The notes under the pieces are model-generated. The model was not told where the DNA came from. It searched no databases and saw nothing but the letters and a program-made list of their open reading frames with translations. Made by a program: the position numbers and the translations under genes. From the NCBI RefSeq assembly GCF_016801865.2, contig NC_068937.1, forward strand, positions 118,951,225 to 119,015,224: a stretch of DNA of 64,000 nucleotides. Direction: 5' to 3'. Origin of the DNA: Culex pipiens pallens (taxonomy: Eukaryota > Arthropoda > Insecta > Diptera > Culicidae). Shown here in pieces: positions 47,913 to 60,463 of the stretch (its first letter is position 1; each line of letters opens with the position of its first letter).

Positions 47913-50092
47913 GTTTACTATTAATTACTTACACTCAAATTTTGTTGATTTGTAAAAGTAAAAATACAAAAAACATAAAAAAAATTGCAAAAGACTCTTA
48001 CCATAAAAATCCAGCCGTTCCTTCAGGACTTCCACAAATCACCTGCTCACCTATTTCCCCTCCCCATGGAAACTCAATTAACCTTGGTTGGATTCAAACG
48101 CGCACCCACCCACATACAACGTGTGTGACCTCTACTTATTTTTCATTCTGTTGAAGTTTTCCCACTGCTGGAGTTCCAGCCGCTTCGAGTGCCCGACTTC
48201 TTGAGGCGATATACCTGCCGACCTGCATCATCGGGAAATTTAGCTCCAGAATCACGCATCCGCACTTCATGCACGTTTTACCCTGGTTGTAACCTTGCAA
48301 CTACCGTCTCCCTTTTGGAAAGGGTAATTTTCTGTTCACCTTGATTCGCACCTGACCTGGTGGTGGCTTGAACGCTCTTGGGTGGTTCTTCGTCCAGAGA
48401 TTAATATTCACGAAAAACATGATTTTTTACCAAAAAAGTGCTAAAACTGTAGAACAACCATACAGCCTACTGTTTATCTATGGTCACTCTATGGTTTTCC
48501 TAAAATTGAATCCTTATTCCACCTAAATGACCTCAAAAACCGAACCACTTGACCCGATGACGACACGGTTGACTGGCAGTGGACATGCGAAGTGTTGGCA
48601 CGGGTTCCGACGACGACGCCGTCGAGTAGCCCCAAGGCTGGCACCCAAGTTGTCATGAATTTTGCAGCCTCCCACCAATCGCGCTGAGTCTGCAAGCGTG
48701 TCATAAAATCGTGTGCTTCTTCCACTTCACACACACATTCAACTTTGACGGGGTTGGAAAGAGTTGTTACAGGCAGGGAATGGGAAGAAAAGGAAAAGCC
48801 CGTTTTCCATTTCACTCCGTGCCGTGTTATCTCTCTGTCGAGGACGCGGTTAGGGTAAACACAATTTGATTTTCATGAGATGTGCGTATGTGTGTGTGTA
48901 CGTGTGTTGCCGGTCTGAAAAGGGATTAATGTTTCGTTTTATTACCATCTCATCGTCATGGGTGCGAGGTCGCGAGTTCTCACGGATTTTAGCTGAAGGG
49001 TGGAAGGATTCAACATTTTAAACGACTCTTTTTTTTTTCTTTTGAGTGCCTGCTTCAGATCTGAAGCATCCATGGAGATTGACGTTTGACGCTGAAGGTT
49101 TGAGAATACTGGCAACACTGGAGAGCACACATTTGCCGGAGATGATGATGAATATATCAAATATGAGCGTTTTAATTTACGTACCTGGAAATTTGTCTCT
49201 AAACTTGTAACCATTATAGATGATTTTGACAGGTTTTTTGCGAGTTGTTTTCCTGTTTTCTGTTTCCCTTTACAACCAACTTTATTTGCATCCATTGTGA
49301 TAAATGTCTTATACACAGCTGAAAGGATCCCCCAAAACTCTGTACTGCACTTACAAAACTACTGTTAGTCGATAAACTAAAGAAATAAACTGAATTGAAA
49401 TTAATTAATCATAGATGATTTAAGAAAAGATAAGCAATTTACCATATGTATATAAGATCAAAGTCGATTTTGGAAGAAACCAAAATAATCCTCATGACCT
49501 TCAATTCAAATGTGATTTTGAAATATGCCAGCATGTGGGACCATTTTACGAACATTTCCATCCTGTTAAGAACTCGCGACTTACATTTCGATGGAGCCTT
49601 TGCCACGACTTTACATCCCCACCATTATCAACCACATCTTGGTTGTTAGTTTAGCTTTGGTGGCTCATTTTCACATTTTAATTTTCATTTTCTTAAAACC
49701 AAGTGGACACTTTTTTGGAATTCTCAACCCTCCTTACAAAAAAAAACTTTTTGTAATGGAGCGTGGATAACCGCAAATGATTTAATATTTATGATTTCTG
49801 TTTCAATAACACTTTAATCTTGTCCAAAGAATCCGATAATGCAATCCCTTTTTCCGATTTAAACTCATTTTCATTGAGAAAAACATTAAACTTTGAGAGG
49901 AACTATAACTTTAACGTCATGCTTCGAATTCTCGGACGCTTCGAATTCCGGACACTTCATTTTGTTTTATCAATTATTTGGATATAATTTTTTTTATAAT
50001 TGCCAAAACTATGTTATTTGATGAATTCTAACATCAAGTTTCATTTCAAATTTGTTTTGACGCTGTAGTCAAAGTCAAAAGAATTAAACAAA
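47913..50092. other. Intronic stretch, no gene seen
   Basis: 48160-48380 and 48540-48850 are GC-richer and look single-copy within this window. They are candidates for conserved regulatory DNA, but no exon with proper splice sites was found. Confidence 0.45.
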
Positions 50093-50740
50093 GAGCGATA
50101 CTCTACGAAATCCGTTTATTTTAGTTTATTTTTTTTTTTGTATTGTTTAATCCGGCTGAAACTTTTGATGGTGCCTTCGGTGTACTTATAGAAGCCATTT
50201 TGCACCATTAGTTAGTTAGTTGTCTTTATTTACGAGCCTTTCAGCAACTAACTTAATATTGAATGTTTGACCCTTTTGAAATGTTGGTCTTGATTCAAAA
50301 ATCTGTACCTTTTCAAGGAATTTTTTGATCGATTTGGTGTCTTCTGCAAAGTTGTAGGTATTGATAGGACTACACTGAAAAAAATGATACAAGGTAATAA
50401 AAAATTTGTGATTTTTTATTTAACTTTTTGTCAATAAAACTTGATTTGCAAAAAACACAAGTTTTAATTTTTTTATATGTTTAAGGGAACATCAAATGCC
50501 AACTTTTCAGAATATCTCAGCAACTAATGGTCGATTTTCAATGTTAAAAAATAAAACATTCGTAAAATTTTCCGATCTTTTTTTGTATGGATAGCTGCCA
50601 AATTTGTATGGAAAATTATATGGACAAACTAATGATGCAAAATGGCTTCTTTGGGCATACCGAAAGCACCAAAAAAGTTTCAACCGGATTAAAAAATACA
50701 AAAATTTAAAAAAAAGACCGATTTCTTAGAGAATTGCTAT
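50093..50740. mobile_element. Internally deleted foldback element of the same family
   Basis: Starts GAGCGATACTCTACGAAATC and ends ...TTAGAGAATTGCTA. It carries the outer arms of 43904-45835 (the 'aatccggctgaaactttt' block on the left and its inverted counterpart on the right) but only about 650 bp in total. Flanks do not match, so the target duplication has decayed. Confidence 0.7.
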
Positions 50741-50744
50741 TTAA

Positions 50745-53700
50745 AAAATAATATTAAAAGTTTGATAAAACCTTGGACAAACTTGGATTAAAATATGACA
50801 GATGTATTCTATGAGGCGAAGAAAAGCTTTTCATCAATTTTAACCGTGATTTCAGAATTTAAAATACGGAAGGTCACAACCTACCTTTAAGATCAATCTC
50901 CATTTCCTGAAACCACGTTACGTTCTCCGAAGGCAGGAAAATGGAAAGCATAAATTACCATTTCTTTCAGTGCACGCCGAGGCTCAACTTTCCACTTACT
51001 TCGTAGGGGGGAAGAAACGCGACTGGAATTCTTGCCTTTTCCACCATTTCTCTATAAGGGCTCTGGCCTTGCTACTCATGTGAATTTATGTGGCATGGGG
51101 TGGTTGAGGAAAAAACCCTTGACGACTCGACCCCACGGGGGGTGGCTTCAACTCCCGCTGGGTATGTGGAGCGAAGGAACTTTCTGTTTTTATTTTGCTT
51201 GTTCGCTATTCCGGAAAATGAACCGCTATACTCCGTAGATCGCAGCTTCACCGGAAGGGGCGCCAGATTTTAAAAGTTGGTCAAAGTAGAAACTAGTTTG
51301 CATTTTTGTATAAATGTTTATCTCAGTTTTCTTTACTTCTGAAAAATATAGTTTAGGTATTTAAAATTTGATTGAACTGGCAACACTGGACTATAAATAA
51401 AAATCTATTCATGTTGGTCGTAATTTCTCATTTTGTTTACCCGTTCTGCTTTGCAGACATACACTTGAGAAAAGGCTCTAGCGAAATCAACTTTTTCCGT
51501 TCCGCAAGACTTACTGGAAAAAACTTGTTTTCCATGACCTTCCATCAGTTTTCCCTAGAATCACTGGTTAGAGGGGGTGGCAAATTTCCACTCTCTCCAG
51601 CCTTCCAACAACTAGTGGCCCTTTTAGTGTGATGGGAAAATGATGAGCAAGGTTGGCTTGTAGTAGATTGCAATCTTCTGGGAGGTCTCCGTGTGGCGGT
51701 GTTATTCTGGTTTTGTCAAGGAAAATCGCATCAGGCGACGAACGCACCACCGGTGCGAAACGAAGGCCACTTTTTCGTTCGAACAACCATCGAGACACGA
51801 TGAGGAAGCTTCCTGACATGATGATGATGATGGAAAAAGGCTGGCTTTTTAAGGCGTATCACAGGTACGCATCGACGAATCAATCGATATTTAATCAGGA
51901 AACCGAACGATTGAGGTTGGTCTGGGCGGTTGTAAGAGGATGGTTTTTGCTAAGAGCATTTCCTGCTTTAGTTAAACATTATTTCTTTTTTTTTAAGTAG
52001 GTTTTTTTTTCGTTTTAAGAATTTATTTCGTTATATTTCAGTTAAGGTTCTATTAAGGTTAATTCTTGAAAATCCTAATTTATATTTATTGATAAAGATA
52101 TTACAGATTTCTTTAGTATACTTTGCACATGCCTTAACAAAACAAATAATTGAATTCAGACCATTTTTTCATTAACATTCCAGTAAATCTCACATTTAAA
52201 ATCCTCTTACGTTTTACCCAAACCTTGTAATTACCATGTTAACAAACCCCTCTTCTGTGGACACGATTAAACCTCGAAACGATTCCATCCTCATCGGGGC
52301 GTCCTAAGCAAACAATCCGGACAGGGAAAGCTGATTTGCACCTTTTTAGGTAAACATGTGACCTCACGTCTGATGGTCCGAGAAAAAGGCCGAAAAGTTT
52401 GCGGTCTTTAACTGAGATCTTTAGTGGAAGAGATCTTTGACATCTTTAAAATGTCATGTCAAATGATGTGATACCTTTGAGTGAAACACGAAGGCAATTT
52501 CCCCAAGAACCGAGCAGCCACAACTAGCTGTTGACACTCCTCTTGGCACAATGATAAATGATCGCCTTCGGGGTTGACATTTGCCAGCTCATAACGAGAA
52601 GGAAGTGTGTCAAAATCGATAAAACTAAATGTAGTAGCAAAGACATCGCAAAGATAAGGCTCAAATGGGAAAAGTTACTGGGCCATCTTCAAGACCTTCC
52701 CCGGCAGTGTTGCCATTTGACGGGCAGGAGTCAGGAAATTGAAGTGCAAACACTCTGGCCACTTCTTAACGAGACAGAGAACAAGATAGACAGAGCAGAA
52801 AAGTTTGCTCGAAGATGCTGACTCAATGGTGATGAGATGTCGGAGTGGCGATGAACGGCCTGCCTTTTTGGGTGTTGTTGGAGTGATTTGTTAGTCTGGT
52901 GATTACTGGTTATCTCATGCTTTGGTATCTAAAGTGAGAAGAAACAACTTTGTTGAAAGCGAGGCGATCTGGATTGATTGGAAGGACTTGTACTCTACTC
53001 CATTGAGACAGAGATTATTGGCCGTAAATGCTGATTCAGCTTCAAAGACTGAAACTTTTCAAGTGAATAACTTGTTTGTGATATTGCTCAAATAATGTTA
53101 CAGTAGATGATTCACAATGCTATGTCCTTTTCAGAAGTGTACATTTTCCAGGGTTTCCACAGAAAACTTCTACAATTGCAACGCTCCGACAACGTTCAAA
53201 TCCATTGTGGCTTGTCAAACGTGTGTGAACTAGCATCGAGAACATTGCCAAGGCGTGTCCCCAAAGTGGGACCTGGGAACAGCTGCCACTGTCGTACCTT
53301 TAGTCCGTGTCGATAAATGTCGCTTCGGTACTCTGTTGGGTCGATCGATTCCGGTCCCAGGAATCGGCCCCCTGCAATGAAACGGAATGAAATGGCTTTG
53401 TATCGAATAAAAGTTAATCATTTGGAAATAATTTGCTACTTTATCGCCAACGGGGGAAGGTTGCTCGTAGGTTATGCATACGTGCTGGAGTTTTTGCGAG
53501 TTCTAGAAAAATCTAGTGCTTTGGAAAGCATTTTTGTGGATTGTTAAAACTTTGTCTTTTACTCGTTCAGCCAAAAGTGAATTTTGGGAAACTAGTTTTA
53601 AATCACAACGATCATTTGTCTTTTTTTAAATTAAATTCCACATTCTATTATTAGAATCGTATTTGAATGATTGAAATATTATTTTTTTAAACTTGTGAAT

Positions 53701-53787
53701 ACAAGATTGCTCTAAAAGCCAAAAAAGTATTATTACGGGAGTGACTACTTTGGCTTGAATTGCAAATTAACTTATTCAGGTTCAGAT
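50745..53787. other. Intronic stretch, no gene seen
   Basis: Moderately GC-rich segments at 51000-51250, 51550-51830 and 52690-52860. Short frames overlap on both strands without domains. No repeat recognised. Confidence 0.5.
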
Positions 53788-53789
53788 TA

Positions 53790-55539
53790 GAGTGTTCAAT
53801 TTCCTGTCCCGGGATTTCCCCTTAAATTCCCGGGATTTCTCGAAAAATAATATTTCCCGTTTCCCGGAAAATTTGTAAATTTCCCGGGAATTCCCGAAAT
53901 TTAAGCGAACGTATACATTTTCCTAACTTTTTGGCACCAATGTTTTGAAAATGTACAAAAATAAAATAAGAGAGCCTAACTTAATTTTATACATTTCTAC
54001 TGTTCATATTGAACATATTAGAAAAAATAAGGTTCAATTCAGGTTTATTTCAGATAATATTTATTTACGAATCATTCACACTGAGAGTAGATCTTGCTTA
54101 TTTGTATGGCAATAAAAATTACTAAATTATGGAATGAAAATAAACAATTACATTTTTGCCAACTTGTTGATAAATCATTTGAAAATTAGTAAAAAACACT
54201 CTTCAGCCAATATCAAAATTGAGAAAAATGCAATTAAACTTGTTTTCAGCTGATTGCACTTAAAATTACTTCGAAATTTTGAAGTTTTTAGAATTTTTCA
54301 CACAAAACAAAAATCTTGAAAAATATTTTTTTTTAAATTTATAATTAAAAAAACAACTTCGTATTTTAAGTAAAACAGCACGAGAGGTTAGGTTTGCAAG
54401 ATGATTTCAATAATTTTATTCATTTATTCATGAGCTGAAATCTAATACTAATAGTAATACTGGTTCTAGAACAAGTAATTTGCCTTGCAAAACATAATTT
54501 CTGCATGATTTTTTTTAACTTTTTGTGCCAATGTTATTCTTGAGCATATTCCCTCGAATTGGTCTCAGAAATAATTTTTAAAGCATTTTATGGTTGTGAA
54601 GCATGGATTTTACTCAAGATTTGAAATTTGATTTAAAAGTCAAAGTACAGTCATCCCACATATTCGGAACACCCACAAATTCGGAACACTTTTGTGGTAA
54701 TTTGTCAATAGAATGCAAAATGCAACTTTTCTGCCGACCCTGCTATTATTAGGGCCTTTATCTGGACATTCTCTTGCTGATTCACTAGTTAAAAGTAATA
54801 CTTTTTAAACAAAAACTGCAATTCAAGACTTTATTCAAAGCAGCAAAACACTGACTCCAAATTGCCTGTTTCATGATTGTGGGATGTTATTGTGCCTCCC
54901 ACAATTGTGGAACACCTGAATATAACTGATATTTTCACAAAAATGTTATCAGACCAATCATATAACATTACTCAGCTTGAGTTTCATTGGTTCCAGTGTG
55001 TGAAGTCATTATTTTGTTGAAAATATGTACTCCTGGAGAGAATCTAAGTTTGTTTACATCCGTAAGAAAAAAGTGTTCCAAATTTGTGGATTTCAAGGAT
55101 CAATGTTTTTCTTTGAAAAATTGATATAAAACGTAAAAAAATACAGTCGATCAATAATTCAATCGAAAGATCACAAGAAAAGCTTTCACATGAAGGTAAA
55201 AGCGAATCATTATGTTCAATTATCGATTTGCTATGATTTTTTGAACATTGGCCGATCTGTAAACTGTTCGGAATATGAAGGATGACTGTACACAAGATAT
55301 AAAATTTGATTGAAAAAATAAAACTTTTGAACAATAAATACAAACTTTATTTTCTGAATTCTGATTTGAAAGGCAGCATATAAAATTATAATTTGCTGTT
55401 CCATTCAATTTTGTTGCAAAATGTAAATCAGAAGCAGCATCAACAAAATTTTCAAAAAAAAATCCCGGGAAATCCCGGGAAATTTGTTAAAAAAATCCAG
55501 TTTACCGGGAATTTTGTAACCTCGGGAAATTGGACGCTC
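53790..55539. mobile_element. TA-flanked element with TCCCGGGA-rich subterminal repeats
   Basis: Left end GAGTGTTCAATTTCC and right end (complement GAGCGTCCAATTTCC) match at 13 of 15 bases and are flanked by TA at 53788-53789 and 55540-55541. Both subterminal regions are packed with CCCGGGAA motifs (53808-53900 and 55463-55530). The interior encodes nothing recognisable and is interrupted by a second element at 54648-55288. Confidence 0.7.
54648..55288. mobile_element. 641-bp TA-flanked MITE nested in the CCCGGGA element
   Basis: Ends CAGTCATCCCACATATTCGG / complement CAGTCATCCTTCATATTCCG, matching at 20 of the first 23 bases, with TA at 54646-54647 and 55289-55290. CAGT termini at TA fit a pogo- or Tc1/mariner-mobilised MITE. 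It lies wholly within 53790-55539, so it inserted later. Confidence 0.8.
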
Positions 55540-55541
55540 TA

Positions 55542-58500
55542 GATCAGATGAGTATGAACAAATCCTCGTGTACTTTTAAGATTGTTGACGTTTTTGAACC
55601 TTCAAACTTTGTGTCCCGAAAGCATTTTTGAATGTTAAATTGAGTTCTAAATTAAAAAAAAAGGTAAAATGTTGATAAAGTGCACCGTTTTGAGTTTATC
55701 TCTGACATCATTGAAAAAAAAATAATGGGCTTTTAAACAGGTTTCAAAAATTTGAACAATTTTTTTTCAAAAGTTAAAATATTTCACACAAGTTTCACTT
55801 TGTAACATTAATAATCATCGACTGAAAATTGAGGGTCATTTGGGTAGAACTTAGATTTTTTTGTAATTTTCATCCCATACTTCTGCAATCAAATGTCGGA
55901 TCAACATTTCAAAAAAGCAACTGCAGAGAATTTCAAATTTATTTAAAGGTTTTTTAATTTGAACATTTAAAAAAAATCATGTTTTTCTTTGCTGTGCCAA
56001 CATTTTTAGGGGTTTACTCATTTTTCCAGTTCATTGAATTTTCTTCCAAGGAAACAAAAAAAAAACTGAAGCTAAAAAACATGGTAAACGCCGCAAGCTT
56101 TCCCTTCCTGCTACAATCGCTTGAACCTGATAGCTCCTCCTGAGCAGGCATTTAAGGTTTTTTTTTTCTCTGCTGTTTCTTCGAATTTCCGTTTCCGTTC
56201 TCCCGCAGCCGGCTGGCTGCCCGAATTAGGAACGGTAATTTGACACAGGAGACCAGCTTTAACGACTGCAGGTGGCTTCCGCCGGAGGGCTTTTTTTACG
56301 ATGCTTCCCTATTTTTCGTTGGTCTGTTTATTTTTTGTCTTTTTCGTTTTTAGTTTTTTTTTGTTCTGGTCAGCACAAAAATTTAGCCTGGAATCTGCCA
56401 GGATTAAGGGGAACGCGTTTATGAAGTTTGGGTTCCAAAATTAATGGTTCGTCTCAACCTGTCGCCGGTGCAAACGATAGTAATTTTTCATGTCAGTAAA
56501 GATGACGGCACCTTAAATTGGCTGGTTGGGAGAAGGGGAAGCTGACAAAATTGCGAATAAATAGTAAATCACGGCTTGGATGAGCCTGATCAGCTCGCAA
56601 CGAAATAAGCCAATAATTGATGAGTACTAAAGTGAGGATGGCTGGGAAGAAGGGGAGTTTGATTGCTTTTTCATTTTTCAGACGAAACGATCCTGAAGGC
56701 GTCAACAAGAAGCTGACAGATTTAATCAGAGCTTTTAGACGCTCAATTTGTTTCTCGAGAAGCTATCGGGCTTCCGAAACGGGAGATTCTTCAAGTGTCA
56801 TCGAGTATGTTTTGGTATACCTACTTAAGATGTATTTCGAATTTGTTTTCTCGTCTTACTGAAGATCATTCAGTAGAGAACAAAATGAGTACCTCTGAAA
56901 CAAAAAAAAAAAACAATATAAAAATCCTGCTTTTTACTTTTACTAGAGTTATTTGAGTCATTTATTTTTTATTGTCGACCTTAAAATAGGATTTTATGTA
57001 GCTTAGCTATCTTTTCACAGTTAGATCAAAATTACAATATCAAAACAAACTAAATTTTCAATGTTTCTGAGTTTAGAGTGGTCACATTCATTCATCATAA
57101 TAAAGCCAAATAAGCTGGCAACACTGCCGCTTTCCGAGAGGAAATTGTGGCTCACCATTTCGAAATAACAGCATCTATCTGTTTGAAAATCAATCATTCA
57201 CCACAAATTGGAATCGGGGCGTGGTTCTGCCACTGATTTGCAGTTCGACAGATTTCGTTGATGGTATGCTCTCTTGTGTTATCTTGTTTTACACAAAAAA
57301 TAAAATTAAAAATAAACTAAAAAATGACAAAATTAGAAATATTTGGGGAAAACAATAAAATTCATGTCCAAAATTGTAATTGTGTCCGGAAATCATAACT
57401 ATTACAACCTGTCAGATCCATATCCTGGCCCCACAACGTGGAGATTCCCACGGCGAAGCAATCACATCAAAATTGTGCTGTGGCCGGGCAAGCTCATAAA
57501 AAAAAGGTTTTTTTATGAGTTTACGGTGGACTAAATTCGAATTCGCGCCGAAACCATAATTTGGAAGTTGGTAATGATACCCAGTCGTGGGTTGATTCAA
57601 TCACACGCCAGGATTTAATTGTCGTTGTGGGTATGTGGAGCTGAAACACACCCACCGCAGTGGATATTTCATGGATTGTGCACCAGGATGATGAATAATT
57701 TTGGTCGGTAATTACGGTAAGGGTAGTACACCAATTTCTGTCTGTATTTTGGAGATTTGTTTTGCGCGGGAAATTTGATGCAATTTTCTAAACGCAATTC
57801 CAACTGCTGCTAAAAAGTAGCAATCTATTTGAGTTCGTTCAAGGTTGAGAATCAAAATTGCTCAAAATCGTTTGATTTGAATTCTATAGTAGGTTTGCAT
57901 TATTACTAAGATGAATTTCGTTCCCACCTTTTCCTGTACCACCTTGGTGCAGGCGGTCCATCCTAAATTGGTTCGACCTTAGTCAGGGCCGCCGCCGTTA
58001 GCCACTGCATAATTGATGGTGTGGTAAATTCGAGTAACCGTTCAGGCCCTAACCAATGCACGGCGTCAAGGCATGCTAAACATTTAGGGGAGGTGTATGT
58101 GTGTGCTGTGCGATGGTGTAGGTAGGTGTGTACGTGTGATGGCATGTTCCGGCGGTGCCAGAGAGCTGTTGCTCGTTCACGCCGACAGGCCATCAAAAAT
58201 TCATCGACTGAATTGAGAAAACAAGGCTCGAACGGCGGGATACACTTTCACGGATGCATTTTGAAAGCTGGGGGAACAGTGGAAAATAAAGATTTGAGTT
58301 TAAAATATTGATGGAAAATCTGATATTATAAACAATAGCTAAAATAAACAGGTAAATTCCCGAAATCTTCCTGCACCTTTTTCATAGTGTAGTCTCCATC
58401 GATATTCGAATAAAACGTGTGCAATGTGTACACACAGTTCAATTCGGTAAATAGAGTAATGGATTCTCGCTCGGATCGAGTAGTTTGAACTGTTCAGCAA

Positions 58501-59710
58501 CTTGATTTATTTTTCATATTAGGCATTGGTCATGCATTATTTTACCAAAATTGAGGATAGGATGAAACTATTTAGGCATATGTCTGGCTCAGGAAAGCAA
58601 AATAATTGGTTTAAGGTAAAGCCGTTGATCATTTTCGAAGAAAATTGATCATCACTCTAAAATGCTCTGCATTGAATTCAATTTATCCAATTTCTGCACC
58701 AAAATAATTCAGCATGTTCCGGTTGTTGCTTTCTTGAAGCCACTGGAGGATTTTTTGATCTAAATCAAAAGTGGCTCAAAATTTGTATAATTTTGTAGTA
58801 CAATCCCTAACTTTACAAGAAATGGGACAATCGTTACCAATAAGTATCAACGCATGTAGGATATTATTTGAACAACTTGTTGAAGGAATTTTATCAAAAT
58901 ATTGATAGCGACATTGAACGAAAAATCATGGCAATAATATGAGGTGAACTTATTAAGCTTTAATATGACGTGAACTTATTAAAAAGGCAAATAACTGGAC
59001 ATGTATTTTTGTTTGACGATTAGGGTGGTCCTATCCGAAATAGGGTGGTCCAAAAATAGGTGTTTTTTGACGACTTTCGCCGTTGTAGCTCGGACCATAG
59101 CAAAAGAATAGTGATTAGTTGGGCTATTTATGGTTAGTACTAAGACATTTCAAAATTATAACTTATAGATCGAATGATATTTTAATTTACTGATTTGAAG
59201 GTCTCGGGACCGGAGGTCTGTAGCTGAAAATATTTTGTAGTATTTTTTCAGAATGTTTCAGGTAATATGTTCAAAAATGTTGAATATGATCATCTTGTTT
59301 CAAATTCGCCTCTTTTGTAATTTTTATACACTTTTGCTACAATTTTCTTGACTTCATCCTCCTTCGAATGATATTTATAAACAATCATTTAAAGCACCTC
59401 AATGCGGCGTGGCAATTACATGAATTAATTGTGTAAACATAAACACTTCCGCATCACGCAAATTACACCACCACAAGAGTGCTGTTCCTGATTTGACCAC
59501 AATTGCTCTCTTTTTTTTACCCCACCCAAAAAACCAATCAATGTGTTTACTCTACGTCTGTTTCGCACCAATTTGTGCGAAAATGTTTACTGATGGACAC
59601 ATGTGAAAGCTTCCCCTCAGCCTCCTGCTCCTCTTTGAAACTTCCAGTCATTCGTAATCTGCCCCCAATCGCTCCCGAGGGAGCAAAGTTGAAACGATTT
59701 ATTTACAATT
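55542..59710. other. Intronic stretch, no gene seen
   Basis: About 55670-56000 holds weak pieces of the long foldback family ('gataaagtgcaccgtttt'). A 26-bp two-copy repeat with 'gtgaacttattaa' is at about 58937-58982, and AGGGTGGTCC motifs lie at about 59024-59056. Otherwise single-copy AT-rich sequence without supported exons. Confidence 0.5.
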
Positions 59711-59746
59711 TTTCTTTTTTTCTCTCTCTCTCTTTTCCAGGTAAGT
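59711..59746 (+). other. Candidate recursive splice (ratchet) site 2 in the Calx intron
   Basis: A roughly 27-nt pyrimidine tract (TTTCTTTTTTTCTCTCTCTC...) runs into CCAG|GTAAGT, junction at 59740/59741. The fused acceptor-donor is as strong as a ratchet point can be. It sits on the Calx strand, about 22.0 kb after site 1. Confidence 0.72.
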
Positions 59747-60463
59747 TTTGCCGGACCGAATTCAAAGGGGTTCCATGGTTGGAAAAACTCGGAAATGGTT
59801 CGAGAGACGGGCGAATTCACCTGCAATTTGGGTAAATGGAAAGGATTCAGCTGGATTGGTCTCTACTTTCTGGCTGAATGGAGAAGGCCTTACGAGGGAG
59901 AGATTGTGTATTTGAGTTGTATATTTGTGGATGTGTTTGAGTTCGTCATTCATGAGTGTTTCTAGGGGTAAATTAATTTGAGAATGGAAAGAAGCGGCAA
60001 ATTGTTTGCGAAAAAGAAGCAATAATTGAAAAGTTGCTAGTGAAATAATTGGTGATTATAAAGCAATCTGATTAATCGCAACACCAGTATATTTTTTTTT
60101 GTTTCATTTGAAATGCTTGAATTAAATTCGTTTGCTGTTTTTTTTTTAAATTGGCAAGGAAAGGATAATAATTAATGTTCGAAAATGGATGTCGATGTAC
60201 AAATATGTAACGTTGAAGCACAAAATCGAATAATGACCATAATTCTTCAGAGTATTCAGATTCAACAACAGAAATTTGAGAAACCTCAACCCGAAACATC
60301 TAATTTCATTATTTTAAATCCATCGTCTGACGTGAATCACAACTCTTTTTGCTGCAATCGCGTTGCACCTAAATGGAAATGAGAAGAAAGCACTAACAAA
60401 AAGCTAACCCCAAAATACTCATTGTTATCCGAGCATTCGTTGGAGAAGGTTGTCTGATTCAAC

